Positions 33,921 through 47,800 of a stretch of 64,000 bases of DNA are shown here, piece by piece. The position numbers and the translations under genes are program-made. The stretch comes from Spisula solida (Eukaryota > Mollusca > Bivalvia > Venerida > Mactridae), in the NCBI GenBank assembly GCA_947247005.1, contig OX365944.1, forward strand, positions 20,249,501-20,313,500. Direction: 5' to 3'. Each line of letters opens with the position of its first letter. Position 1 is the stretch's first letter. Under the pieces are notes generated by a model. The model was not told the DNA's origin. It worked only from the letters and a program-made list of their open reading frames with translations, and ran no database searches.

Positions 33921-35004
33921 AACTAGTTATGGTACCGGTATTTCTATTGGGCAAGGAAATATCAGCCAAGAAACGAAATGGAAAAATTTAAATGGTCCAC
34001 ATGCATCGTAGAATGCATGTAGATTCAAAATATGATACACATACATATATAATGCCATTAATAGTTTAATTATGAAATAATGATTACTTAAAATATAAAA
34101 CTCAAATCAGCACTTACATTCAAAAGTGTCCAATTTTTGTGTATAAATATGAAGTGATATTTCTATGGATATTATGCTTTCAATATTTATTCTTTCATAA
34201 TTATTTCACCCCGAGCATCTAAAGGATAGTTTGAATTAGTAAACTATTGTGTTATATTGGGAATATATTTGCTGAATGTATTGTCTAGGAGTGTGCACAA
34301 AAAATCAAGAATCTGTGTAGTGTATAGCTTTAGTATTGGCAAGACTAAACTGTTCCCAAATAGGCCATTTTCAGCACCATTTTCCGACCGACGATGACCA
34401 ACATTTCCAAAAGGCTTGTTTTCAAACAGTGATGTATCTTTTGAAAGATACTATTTTTGTATAATGCCTAGTTAATACAAATCAGAAAACGATATTAATT
34501 TGCTTCATGCTGCTGTTAGAAACATTTGAGACATCAAATTGTATTTATAGACATCGGAAAGTTCAACGAGACTCTAATCTACTCTTTAGTGCCGCCTACA
34601 ATTTCCACATTGGTCTAATGGAAACCTCAGTTAAGGCTATTCGAACGTCTTCGATCTATGTGTACAAGATATATCGAACCTTTTATATTCATAAATTACA
34701 CATGTATGACAATAATTTTACTCGGCTAGTTTAAAAAAAAAATGCATTTTACAAAAAGACACTGTTAACGATAGGTAGGGGCGTAGATCAGTTAAGCAAT
34801 TTTTGAGAAAGTTAAGCCAAACACAGTATCGAGTCCTGCATGTCTAGAATTAATAACGGGCAATGGCTACTGTTTTATGCTGAGCGAACCTTACGAATCA
34901 TTGATTAACTTGCCCACTTTCCAACAACACTCCATATGTAACGTTAATCGACTGTAATTGTTTGGTGTGAGGTATGAAAGGACAATGGGATTATGCTTTC
35001 AAAA
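33921..35004. other. Intergenic before block A2
   Basis: No gene or named repeat recognised. The true left edge of block A2 may lie in here, because A1 is cut by the window start and cannot be compared. Confidence 0.4.
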
Positions 35005-36879
35005 GCAACAAACGACTCCATCACCCTCAAACAAGGTGTAAAACGAACGATGAACCGATTGGTGCAATCATTTACTACCTTCATGATTAATTGGAACTTT
35101 TGCACTAATTTTTGTGTTGACGATTTAACAGTTCCTGCTATGCCGTTTTCGATGAGTGTTGTCTTGCGTGTCATGTTTGTTATTTCATTTCAGTGAAACA
35201 ATTATACACCTGGAGACCTCAGAACTCAAACGTCATGTAGTGTGAAATGTACGGAATTCGGATTGACTACAAAGAAAATAGATATCTGTGGAGTGTCGAT
35301 ATATGATTTCATAGATTCCTTATGGAAAACAATTGACAATGGATCCTCAATAGAACTTGTACAGTTACAAACCTATTCATCTTTATCAAATGCCCGGATG
35401 GATTCAATAGTCATCCGTCTATTTATAATAAAAATGAGACAAACGAATACGCATCCCAAAATTTTAAATCACAGTTCTTCTATTAATGACCATTTTTCAC
35501 AACAGACATATTTCAACAACAACACTTTTTAAGCACGTATGCAGTCATTCTCGTTCGTTCACCAGAGCATTCTTCGTCCAAAACATCTGGGAACTTGACT
35601 AACCACTGATGTATGAGGCTGGTATGCAATCACCATTTATAATGCTACGAACATTGAGTACGGATACATTGTTGTTACCGCCATCATTCAATACGTCATT
35701 TCAAAATATATGAACGAGGCATTATATTATGATTTAATTTCGCTGACTAACACAAGTTGGCTTGTAAAAAGTTAATGAAACGAATTATTGAATACAGTAT
35801 GATTTGCAGTTCCAATGGTGATATGCCTAAGGCGTGCGGATGTCAATTTTCAAAGTTTCTGTCGGTAATAACAACATAATTATTGGTCTTGTTCCGGTGA
35901 TGCCTCTCGGCAAACAGGGTTTTCGTTTTCATAATATAGTACGTTCATATCGAGATAGTTATAAGAATCGTTACACAGATCAATGTTGCTTGATGATGAA
36001 TGTTACCAAATGCTAAAGTTATGAATGCTTAAAATAATACCAAGCAGTATAAATTCGCATGTTACGTGCATTCTACCACAATGACTGCAAATGTTAGCTT
36101 AAACAATTTATTCATTACTCGAGGAATTTCTCGTCTTTAGAGTCAAATATAGGAGAATCTCGATCTGTCTGATATTTGGTACGCGTTATGGAGTTACGGG
36201 GCGCAAAATGACAAATGATTGTTCTGACAAGAATCTGGAACGTATGTCTCATTTCCTTACGTTTCGGTTCCTATTTATTGTCGGCATAACTTTTAGTTAT
36301 ATGTGGGAATATAAAAACATCATACTACATTATATTTATTTATCAAGAAAAATGTTGTTTATAGATGAGCCGTTCTCTAGAAAAACCGGGCATAGTGACA
36401 TTGTATTAGTATTTATTTAATGAGGTTAAGAAAATCCTCTTAAATGACAAAAAAGTCATGCTCTTTGATTTAATTGTAAGTTCTTGGATAATATAGAACT
36501 ATGTCTTAGGTTTATTTTTTCTCATAATTCATGTTAAACTATGTTCTTTTGTTGCTATGGTGACCGATTTCTGAAGAGTATCCATATTAAGAAAACGAGA
36601 GGTTAGTGGTTGAAAACAGTAGCTACCTTTTTTAAAAGCTAAAATTCACGATTTAGATATGTTTTTTTGAAAAAGGAATAATATGAACTAAGGCATTGCC
36701 TAAAGGGGATTCAATCATCCATTGATAATAGATCAAAATAACTCATTACAGTTATTAGTGAGGGGCATCTTCACAGTATGGTTGTTCATACATTTTGTAT
36801 TTATTTTACATTTCATGAAATTCAGATAGAATTTTAATAACTCGAGGGCAAAAACTCAAGGAAAATTGACTTATACAAC

Positions 36880-37470
36880 AAGAGGACCATTGTCTCTAAA
36901 GTGCTCACCATATGACCAGCAGTTTAGGCAGAATCAGTAACCTGGTGACCGAGTTTTAGACCCAAGATGACCCAGTTACGAACTAGACCTAGATTTCATA
37001 AAGCTACACATTGTGGCCAAGTGTCATTAATATAACATCAAAAATGTGACCTCTAGAGAAGTAAACAAGGTTTAAAATTGATGTGACCTAGTTTTTTACC
37101 CAAGATGACCCAGTTACGCACTTGACTTAGATTTAGATAGCGACAAACATTGTGTCCAAGTTTCATATAGATTAGGTAAAACATGTGACCTCTAGAGTGC
37201 TAACAAGGTTTTTTCTTTGATGTGACCTTGTGACCTAGTTCTTGACGCCAGGAGACCCAGATTTCATAAAGCTACACATTGTGGCCAAGTGTCATTAATA
37301 TAACATAAAAAATGTGACCTCTAGAGCGTAAACAAGGTTTTAATTTGATGTGACCTAGTTTTTGACCCCAGATGACCCATTTACGCACTTTGCCTAGTTT
37401 GCAAAGCGACAAACATTGTGACCAAGTTTCATACAGATTTGGTAAAACATGTTCACGAGTGCTCGGGTGA
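36880..37470 (+). repeat. Tandem array, roughly 130-140-bp units (TGACCTAGTTTTTGACCC)
   Basis: TGACCTCTAGAG occurs at about 37,047, 37,186 and 37,315, and AGATGACCCA and CAAGTTTCATA phrases repeat in phase. There are about four units. The first is preceded by CAAGAGGACCATTGTCTCTA. No ORF supported. Confidence 0.7.
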
Positions 37471-37476
37471 GCTAAA

Positions 37477-38330
37477 AACTTGACGGACATCATCACAGTA
37501 TGAGCGTTCCTGGTCATTTTAAGTTTCATGAAATCCTACCAGCTATTTACAAAGAAATGAATGTGAATGGACGGGCGGGGTGAATTCTTCATTAAATCAA
37601 GGGCAATAACTCTTAAGAAAATTGTCCAATAACAAAACTTGACTGGCATCATCTTAGTGTGAGCATTCATATTCGTTTTAAGTTTCATGTAATTTTACCG
37701 GCTAGTTCCAAAGAAATGACTAAGAAAGGACGGGCGGAGGTAATTCTTCAATAAATCAAGGGCAACAACTCAAGAAAATTGACACACAGAATGTGTGTTC
37801 ATATTCATTTTAAGTTACATGAAATTCTACCAGCTAATTACAAAGAACTGAATGCAAATGGACTGGCAGATGAAATTTTTCAACAAATCAAGGGCAATAA
37901 CTCTAAGGAAATTTGACCAATAATGAAACTTGACAGTCATCATCACAGTAATTGGGTGCTCATATTCATTTTATGTTTCATGAAATTCTACAAGCTAGTT
38001 ACAAAGAAAGGAATGCGAATGGACGGTCATAGTGCATTATACTATAAATCAAGGGTAATAACTCTTAAGGAAAATTGACCAACTTAAACAAACTTGACGG
38101 GCATCATGACTTTTTTATTTAAGTTGCTTAAAAATGTAGCAGTTAGTAGAAAAATGGCTGCAGTCGGAAGGACAGACAGAAATATTTAATAAATCAAGGT
38201 AAATGACTGTCAAAGGAAAAACACCTGACAGGCATCATCAAAGTACTGTATAGTTGTTCATATTCATTTTGATTAAGTTCCATGAAATTCTACATGCAAG
38301 TTACAGAGAAATGGCTGTTGATGGCGATGC
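37477..38330 (+). repeat. Tandem array, roughly 135-165-bp units (AACTTGACGGGCATCATCA)
   Basis: AACTTGAC(G/T/A) starts near 37,477, 37,636, 37,927 and 38,091, with degenerate starts near 37,780 and 38,225. Each unit has TTTAAGTTTCATGAAATT, then CTACCAGCTAGTTACAAAG, then ATCAAGGGCAATAACTCT. About six units. Non-coding. Confidence 0.7.
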
Positions 38331-39539
38331 GTCTTTGCGAGCCGTATGGCCAGTCCACACGCACATTACCCCAAGTGCCGGAGTAAAAGTTAAGCATTAC
38401 ATAAGTTCAGTGAGTCACAACACGCATGTTAATTAAACAATTTGTGAACTTACATTTAACAGACGGACTGTTTTGTGCAGGAAAAGGAGGATTTTCGGTG
38501 GTTCCATTCATTTACTCAGGTATCGGTTCTCGATATCGACATTACTCAGTAAAACCCAATTTTCCGGAACCGGAATTTCACGGTCAGGGTGTTAGCAAGC
38601 AATAAGCGGTATAGCGGGAGTGTATATTTTTTCTTTTTTCAACGTTTAAACATGAAAAACATATAAAACAATTGTTGCACATTATCATTAAACATCTTAA
38701 TTTTTAAACTTTAGCAAGAATTATCTGAAAAAATGTTCAATATTTGAAATATTGCATTTTATTCTACACTGTCGCTTTCGAAGCTCGATACCGATGGTGA
38801 GAAAATATACTCATTTTTCAAGTTAAACATATTATTGCGGCAAAAAATTGTCAGCGAAGTCGTAAAATAATGTTGTCAATGTGTTCAAGTAAGACTTTAT
38901 TCAAATTCTTATCTTTTGGCTAAAATAATCGCGATTTTTGTACCTAGTTGCTCTATACGCTATATCAGTTTCCCCCCTGACGTACATTCGGAATATCTCG
39001 CACATTGTCGCTGAATTAATTCCGTAATCCCAGACAACAGGTTTTAACCAGTAATGTCGATATGGGGAATATTCTAAAATGTGAATCGATAATTGACTGG
39101 TTAAAAATATTGTTGATACCGCTTAGGTCAATGACAGCTCTTATGATTGTATCACACCGGAGGTCACATGGCAGCTACATACTGTAATGGACAGTCACAG
39201 CAGAGCGACAGATGAATACTGATCAACACGACAGAAACTTTGTTAAACACGGGTCAACCAACACAGGCCTTAACTGGATCTGAGGGTTCTTTGAACTTCA
39301 AGGGTCTTGGGACAACTGTCACTTCTTCGGTCTTGTTATGTTCATACTATCCACAGACAAAAAGCACCGAGGAATTCATGTTCTTTGTTAACTTATATTT
39401 TGAGCTTTTTTCCCAAAAAAATTTCTTATAAATGATCATAAAAGCACTCATGAAAAGTTACATTGTTTTGGTCAATTGCATTCTCATATGTTTTCACGGA
39501 GATCTGTATTGACAAACCAGCAGTAGACAGTTGTCCTAC
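38331..39539. other. Insertion interior, no gene recognised
   Basis: No supported ORF, RNA or repeat. A 63-codon ORF at 39,240-39,431 has no recognisable motif. Confidence 0.35.
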
Positions 39540-40020
39540 ATTATAAGATCAATTAACATGGTCATCTAACACAGAATGATTGTTGATAATTAATTCACAA
39601 TAAATGGTTGGGTTGATTGTTTGTTGTTGACAATTTGGGTACGAACAAATTTGGATACGCTTCGTTTATCAAACTTTGTGATGCAAATTAGCATCGAAAG
39701 TTGATTCCTTTGTTTACCTACGCTAATTATGTGTATAGAAGACAGTTTTCCTTGTTTGAAACAAGTACTTTAATCGTATAAGCAGTTATTTTAACGATTG
39801 TAGGCTGTACTTACTTGTCCGAAGCGAGGATGGCAGACTTCCGTTTGCGAGGGACAGTCTAAAATCCTAACCGACCGCCTTTATCTCGCGCGCTAGCATT
39901 CTTACCTCCCCTTTTGTAAGCTAGGGCCTTCGGTTATCTCAAGGAACATTTTTAAACATCATTAAAAAATAAAAGATAATTTATTAACAACAATAATATT
40001 TTTTAAATGAGTTTGCCAAT
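39540..40020 (+). repeat. Dispersed repeat, pair with 31,790-32,270
   Basis: See 31,790-32,270. This copy carries TTGGGTACGAACAAATTTGG and CCTTGTTTGAAACAAGTACT, and ends with TTTTTAAACATCATTAAAAA. Confidence 0.6.
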
Positions 40021-40139
40021 TCCATTCACGTCTTCGGAGTACCCCGAAAAAACCACTTCCTGTACACACAAATTTCACTCTGACAGGGGTGACCAAATTT
40101 TGGATGGGCTAAAAACTCGCAACACGTACAATGCCGTCT

Positions 40140-40465
40140 GGCGATTCTAAATCGATTCTAGAATCCCTATAATTCTAAAATGTGATACAATTTTGAAAAG
40201 TTTACGTAAAGAACTCATAAAATACTGGATTTATGAACTTCTTGTTAACGTAACGTCAAACAACGTTTCAATGACGTTCGCGACGTCACTAACAAGGTAG
40301 GGGGAGTGGTTAGTCTTAAAAGTCGGTGACTTTGTAATTTGATGTTATATTTTGCTCAAATTTTCAGAAACTGTTCAAAAGAGTCGTGTCCTTCTAATGC
40401 TATATTATAATGATTTTCATATTTTTGTCACTACATGTAAGCCAGGTTATCCTGGAGAACGGCTC
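40140..40465 (+). repeat. Module shared with 54,760-55,075
   Basis: Shared order: ATTCTAAAA, a TTTTGAA(A/C)AGTTTA phrase, AACGTTTCAATGACGTT, ACGTCAC, then a CAGGTT(A/T)TCCTGGAGA(A/C) phrase and GGCTCA at the end. In A2 its right end is also the right end of the TIR insertion, so this may be the terminal part of the element family. Confidence 0.55.
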
Positions 40466-41720
40466 AAATGCAAACGCTCGATATGGCATATACCAAATAT
40501 GTTGCTTGGATAATGTCTAACAACACGCTTCTTAATGTTTCTCTCGATCTTGGATGGGGCACTGAAGAATCCAATGATATTAACAAACTGTACTGAGGTT
40601 ACTACTTTTAAAACTTAGACCCAACCAATCATTGATCGTTTCATTGTGTTCAACGTCAATGTAAATTGCCATAACTATATATGATACAAAGATAGATTTA
40701 GAGCAGTGATCTATGAAGCCTAGACTACTATGTGATAATGAAGTAAGCATGTTATAATTATATCATATGTATACATGTACTACCAATCTATAGTTACTGT
40801 AGTATACTCATTTCTATTTCTGATTTGAACAAATTGCAAAAGTTAACCCTAACATCGATGCTTTGACCATTTACGCTATACATAATTATGAAAGTTCACT
40901 ATGCTCGTTCGAGACAAAAGCACGTTTGTGCACTCATTTCTCCAGACATATCGTTAACAAATATCAGTCAAGTATAATTAAAATCCATGCAAATACCCTC
41001 TGGTAATATGCACTTCACAAATATTCATTATATAACACGCCAATAGATGCTTACTTAATCGTAATAAGTGAATCCTGCAAATCCAGCACCTTGTCTGGAG
41101 GTATTGTATATGCGGAATAAAATGTTAAATGTTTTGTGAAAAAAACAAAGGATTGTTAAAGTTGCGTACAGAATAATAATTGTTCAGACAGTAAGTCAAT
41201 CCACACATATATTTAATTATATTTACAAAAGCAGAATTATGTTAAATCATACGCTTCTGCGTCCTTTCGACGACAAAGAAACAAAAGTCAATCCTGACAA
41301 ACTACGTAATGTCCTTACTGACATATCCATAATCATTCAGCGTATTATTTATCAGTCGGTTACGTACGTATGTCTGTGAATGCCGTGTCTAAAAGAGATT
41401 ATGCAAACTTGTTGCCAACAACGATTAAATTTCAATTCCTTATGATGCTTTTACAACTACAAATAGGGGACATGTATTGTTTGCAAGATATCATTTACTG
41501 AATCATTGTTAATATTACATATCCCTTTACTGCAATTTGTAGCAGTTAAAGAAATATAAAGAATTCAAATTTGGACGTAAATTTAAGAATTCAGAATTAA
41601 TCAGTGCTTTGATAAACCAGTACCCTGGTCAGTGATTTGTCTTGTTTTGTATGTTCTTCTTTGTGCCTTGTGTGCTCTGCTATTTCTGTTAGTTGTATGT
41701 TGCCTTCCCTGTTCGATCTT
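40466..41720 (+). repeat. Block A2 segment, non-coding
   Basis: Matches A1 2,690-2,770 and 6,007-7,395. It carries a single 17-bp unit (CGTATGTCTGTGAATGC, about 41,367-41,390) where A1 has 18. The minus-strand Rep-H head at 41,645-41,718 is shared with A1. Confidence 0.8.
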
Positions 41721-41723
41721 TAT

Positions 41724-42061
41724 AAGTCCCCTACCGGTTTTTGACCGGATGGGACTATAAGTTTGACCTCCGTCCGTCTGTCCGTCCGTCAGTCCGCACT
41801 CACAAATCCACTTTATGTGGCTAAAAAATCCCAGTAACATCATCTTTAAGGATTTTGGGTTTGTGTGGCTTTTTTTCACTTTGCGTGACTTATTTAGTCA
41901 CATAAATACCAAAATTATCTTCATTCCGTAGCGTTTAGTCACATAAAACCGTTCTGTTAATAAGGGAATATTGCACGTCCAAACATATTTTGATTCCGAC
42001 CAAAATTGTGGTTGCTATGGCGACAGAACCATTGAAAATGGCTTAAAACCGGTAGGGGACT
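41724..42061. mobile_element. 338-bp TIR element
   Basis: Left end AGTCCCCTACCGGTTTT, right end AAAACCGGTAGGGGACT: a perfect 17-bp inverted pair. The interior starts with a GTCCGTCTGTCCGTCCGTCA run, has TTTAGTCACATAAA repeated twice (about 41,894 and 41,935), and no ORF. Block A1 lacks it at the corresponding position (about 7,400). A 91-bp relative is at 1,182-1,272. The GACGG-type run just inside one end is shared in style with other elements in the window. Confidence 0.75.
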
Positions 42062-43077
42062 TCTGTATTGCTTGCAATTCTTAATGACTTGTAACTACGT
42101 AACACGAATGTGCACACTATTGATAAATCATCTCCATAAAGTTGAGGATTGTTAATCTTCAGTGTCATATACGTGTAATTACATGTATGTCAATTCTTAG
42201 GTCCAAAACACTGTACTGTAATGTTCAACAATTGCAAATGGTTTTATATTGAAAGTGTACTTATACAACGTACAATCGGTCCAGGCACGAATACTCATAC
42301 TTAGTCGTTCTGTGGTGATGTCACATTGCTCTGTACAGGTATGGCTGTTTTAGGGATCTACTTTGTCGCCCTAACCTAATATAATCATATAGGTCCAGTT
42401 ACGTGTCCTTTCGTATTTATTTGGTTTCGTAACATTTGTGTGGGGTAGGAGTATTGTTCAGTAGTTTCCGGTCTCCTTAATGAATTTGTCATTGTCTGTG
42501 TTTTATTGCGTTTAGTTTCATTGAACACCTCATAATCAAATGTTCTTCGCAGAACATACCGGAGTTTTAACTTAAAAGGTTGTGAAATGTTTTTAGTTGT
42601 CATACCTAGGTCCATTGTTAAAAAATATAAACAAGAAACTTGCAATGAAATTACTGCCATGATATTATTCCTTAAAATAAGCATTCACTGAATCACATTT
42701 CCTACGGCCAACGAACACTGACATTATCTGATTACACCATGTCTGACCACTGACCAGAAACCATCATCAGACATTCGTTATCATTTTCACCACATATGCA
42801 GCAGGCGACCAAATTGGTTTGTAACTTAATATTGATCCTCCATTGATGCAATATACACTAGCTGATATATTTGTTACACCAAACAATACAACGTTGGTGT
42901 TCATCCGTTATGTTGTAACAAAAGACAAAGAACTATAGGAATATAGGAAGCAACTATAATTTGTCTGGACATGAACAGACTACAGAATCATAATACCAAA
43001 TCAGTATAGACATTTATCACAAATGAAACGAGACAAACCTGACGCAGTTAAATTCTCTCTCTACTTATTCGTAGAAT

Positions 43078-44805
43078 CTATATATATTTCTCATACGTGT
43101 TTTCATTTAATTTGTCGAATTTAACCTCGGTATTAGGCCATTAATCGTGTGTTATAAGTAGTAGATATACGACGAAAACTGTCCATTCTCCGAGACAAAA
43201 TATGTATCTATGCGTGTCGATCTACCGTTTTTTTAAAACATAATATATATTTTCATTCTAGATCAACCTACGGATCAACCTACGGAAAGTGTTTGCAGGC
43301 TTCTATCTTCGTCCAATGACAAATTACAAATTGACGTACATTATAAAGTACCAGACACAACAAGCCCTCTAAGCGACTACCGCTACAAGATTATACGAAC
43401 AAGGTATAAACAAACAACAAATCCATGATCATTCTTGCCATGTATCGTTTTCAGTTCGCAGTATCTAGTGATATTGTTGCCCATTGTAAAAGACTGAACC
43501 CAGTGATCAGAACATGGTGCAAATATATATAGCAAAATAAGTTACATGTATGACCTTTGAAAACGTTGATTTCTCGAGAAAAATGCTACTTACGTGGCGA
43601 CGTTTTATCGGCTCATGAAGCACATGACGATAGCCAATATATAAGAAATATTTAAATGACATACATCATGTTAATATAATAACATCATTATGTTAAAAGG
43701 CATATATTCATAATGACGATCTTCATTATTTATGTTCCATACAACATGTAACTTTTCTAATATATCATCTTTAATGAACTGAAATCATTTTTTGTCTGAA
43801 AGTCGCACAGATAACTGAGATAACAGATTAAATTTGGCGTAATGTCGGGAATATCTAAATGATAAGGACAATAGCGTAGACACGTCGGGGAATATATTAA
43901 ACCAGTACTTATGTTAACGGTTCTCGTGGGCAATACGGTGATAACCGTTTACTCTTTGCTCTCTTTTGAGTCAGTTACATATATCACACACATCCATTCT
44001 CCTGTACCCGCTTAGTATTAACTACTTGCGGTACCCTAAGAATCGATGAAAACCCTGCCGTGTGAATGAACTAGATTGTCGTTTTCAAAGTAACTGATTA
44101 GCTAATTAACAATGTAAAATGTAAACTGAATGGCATGGCAGTTCTTCGTATTACTGTTTTATCAAATTAAGTATAATTCAAAATGTGTACTTAATTTCAT
44201 GCATGTGGTTTTACAATTGTTTTACCTTTATCATATTGGTAGTAATACTGAAGACCATGTCGTTCCCTTGAAAAATCCTAGCAATCATATCAAATTCACT
44301 CGGAGGTTTTTCCACTTTTTAGTACAACTATAGATTGACACTAGATAACGAACTCACTTCTGAATACGTACATGCGTTTAGTTAAGTCGTTTCGGTAAAT
44401 CTATTCGTATATTCGCACTTGGCATAATGACATATCCACGCCTTTGCATAAGTAATATAAGCATTCACTTTCTTATAATTACAACTTTGTGTAATTTCAC
44501 ATAAATGCTGCATTCTGATTGGATAAAACGGCCATGTGACCTGTCGATCATATCCCGATGAAGCAGCTCCGTATGCAAATCAATCGACGGACTACGTTTT
44601 CATTCATCCTAAATCTAGCTTCGTTCATCACCTGGGACATGCTAATGTACTTCAGCGTCATATAAACTGTAATTCCAATTTTATTCGTAACAACAAAATA
44701 ATTTTCAATAAGATTTAAATGATAAATTTAAACAAACCCGCATTATCCATGTTTTCGTGGTATTTGCCGATCCCAGAGTCGACGCTCATAACAAAAACTT
44801 GTATG
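43078..44805. mobile_element. 1.7-kb unclassified insertion in A2
   Basis: A1 reads CTTATTCGTACGGCGTTTAT through this point (8,438-8,462). A2 diverges after TTATTCGTA (43,077) and returns at about 44,806 with GTATTGTTTATTTAAATTAG. I see no terminal repeats, tail, or coding similarity. Short ORFs at 44,130 and 44,536 are unsupported. It could equally be ancestral sequence deleted from A1. Confidence 0.5.
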
Positions 44806-47800
44806 ACGTATTGTTTATTTAAATTAGGCGTGATTTTCCCGACAGTTCATACACCGATGAACTGCAGAAAATGTCTATTCAATTCTTAAATAACTGTTTG
44901 TCCATTTTCAGGAAATTCAAAACAATGACTTTCACCAGAAGCAATGTCATACGATAATATACATGAACTTAGCTGTCAGGAATAGTAGTGATATATAGAT
45001 GGAGAGACAAGCTGACCATAAGCTCACATACATGTATTGCAATATCGCTCCCTTCAATCAATCTGTGCGTATGTCAGATTAGTTCCAGAGCTGGTTGGCA
45101 CAGTGCCTGGATTATGTGACTGGGAGCCGACCGCATAACTTGTTTAATGTTGATGTAACTTCCAAACCCTATATAAAACACAAGCCATGTTCTAGACTTA
45201 ACGAACAGGTAAATGTATATAAAGATAACGTACGATTAACTGCGAAATGCTTATAAATAGTGTGAGGTTAATTAATTATAAAAATTAAGTGTAAACATTA
45301 ATTACTTTTGATGTATTAAATCTGGTAATCACGTACATGTATGTATATATATAATTGTGAATGTGCTTTATGTGAACAATAGTACTCTCATAAGATATCA
45401 CTTTACATTGGAAACAGTTTGATCTGAAAGTATCTTTTACACCATTGTGCATTATCTACATACATTTGTATATACATATACAGCTTATACAGATCAAGGT
45501 CAGTCAAATAATTGACAGATTTACAACTAATACCACGTGTGTTTGTTTGTTTTCTGTTATATTATTTGAAAGCTCGTGTTGATTAAATAAGAATCAAACA
45601 AAGTTTCCAATTTCTTCGATGATTGCTATCTGGTTTGTCTATTTCCGCACTGCAGGCACTACGTCCACATTTGATACGATGGCATCTTTGCCTGTGGAAA
45701 ACATATTCCTTCCAGCAAAGTCATCAAGTATTTCTGATTGAAGAACGCAGCTATTATGTATGACGAAACAATTTGCCGTTGGCAGATAAACGATTTATCA
45801 AAACGATATTTAATAGAGACGAATGTCAATAATTATATTTAGAATCTTGATGTCCGATCTACGAGAAATGATTTATGGAGAGCATAATTATATATTAAAC
45901 GAGTAAAATAAGGCTTATATTATTTAATACTGTTTACACATAATAAAGCACTAAATATGCCCCGTATATTCTAAATAAATGAAGTATTAGCGAGTATGTA
46001 CAAACGATATCCTGGTTACTGACTTGTACTTCGATTGAAAGTTGTATAGCAAAATGGAATATGTTTAACTTCATGCAGAAGTCAAGTGATGTATTTTTAT
46101 TAAACTGGAATCCTGTATTAGGTAGAAAACAGCATACATAACGAAAAATGGGCGGGAATAATTCTGTTAAAAGCATATCAAGACAATATAACGTAATGGG
46201 AAGGTGATCAACCGTCCCAATAATGAGTTACAGAGCGCCACTGAATTTATGTCGCACTATCTGTTGCACATTGAGTCCTGAATTTCACATTATTACGAAT
46301 TTATATCCGTGATATCTTTCACGCCTGATATATGGAACTGCTGTATTTCTATAAATTTATATTTGATAGACTCACATAAATAATAAAACTTATGGACATG
46401 TCAGAAAATGAGCGTCAGTCATATCCATTCACTGTTTAAAGATGTATTTATACAATAGTATCAATATAACACAGCAACGAGTGATTCATCGACGTCATCA
46501 ATGTCGACGATAAAGTGTAACGATAAAATATGCTTGTCTCCGTGTAGTAATTCAGAAAGTGATGTTCATGCTACTCCGAAGCCATGTACAAGTATTCAAT
46601 CAAGTTACTCATACTAACTTTTATTGCGACAAAGCAATTATGCGGTTCACGAAAGAGATCAGGCAGTTGACATCACACCAGAGCATCGATCGCTCCGCCT
46701 TTTTTATTTGTTGAAGGTTGCCGGTCGAATGTTTTCAAGTGGCTTGATTTGGCCATGTTCTATTATTTACCGTTACCATTTTAAAACTTTATACTAAATA
46801 CTTCATTGACAACTGGCGTACTGTTAATTAATTAATCGGACCAAACTGCCCCTGAATATTCTGGAACATTTCTTCAGACAATAGCCGCTACATTTTTATA
46901 AAATTATTTAACACTGATGTGGGTTTTATTATAATCGATCATGTGCGCAAATTGTCATTTAATCATTCTTAAGAGTTTTGGATATATTGTATTGTTTTGC
47001 ACGTACCGCACGACAATATCTCCGACGCGTTTTAGATCTTTGAACTAGGAACCGTTTGGGTTGTAAACGAATACACGATCACATCACACCAATATAGTTC
47101 GGGCGGTTGATAACCTTTGGCGATCCTTGGAAACGAATAACATTTTAATGAGCTTTCTCTAGAGCACGGCATCTTTATGATTGCAGTAGAGGATGTTTGC
47201 GAAAAGTGTTCCTGAAACACTTGAATACAAACGTATACCATTTTCCTGATGTTATGCCATTGCAATCATACCACTAATACAATGTTAAGTTCGACCGTTA
47301 TTTGCTGATGATCCAATTCATGATAACAATGAAAACAGTTTCATCAATCTTGACCCAATTCATAGCAAAGTAGTATTTAAAGCTAACTACCATACACCAA
47401 ATCCAGTGCTTAGCCTATTCAATGTTGACATACAGTCGTAATGGGTTTTTCTAATAACAAATAAACGTACATGTGTGAATATCAAATGAACGACTTTTGG
47501 AAGGTCGTTTCCTTGTTTTACATCTCATGACGTCTCCTTGACAAGATATTTTCTCCATTTTGTTAAGTACATGTAACACAAAACAAAATTTATTTATTAA
47601 TCGATCGCCAATGATTGTGTCATGTAAACAAACATGAATTAAATTCGCTGACTGCTTTACATGTACAATCGGTCCTATTTTAAACTTTACTGAGTTTACT
47701 AAATGTTTCCGTCTTTAAACGTTATATCCTGTTTGGACTATAGTCGAGTTAATGTACTTTTTACCATGCTCTACGTTGTTATACGATTTCGTTGTTTTTA

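Larger units (their letters stand above)
36367..40465. mobile_element. 4.1-kb composite insertion with TIR-like ends
   Basis: A1 reads TTTTTATAAATGCAAACG uninterrupted at about 2,677-2,694. A2 breaks at 36,366 and resumes at 40,466. The insert begins GAGCCGTTCTCTAGAAA and ends CCTGGAGAACGGCTC: inverted repeats of about 20 bp, with weaker similarity for another 30 bp. It contains two tandem arrays (36,880-37,470 and 37,477-38,330), the dispersed repeat 39,540-40,020, and a right-end module also found at 54,760-55,075. No transposase ORF is seen, so it is non-autonomous or a nested cluster. Confidence 0.6.
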
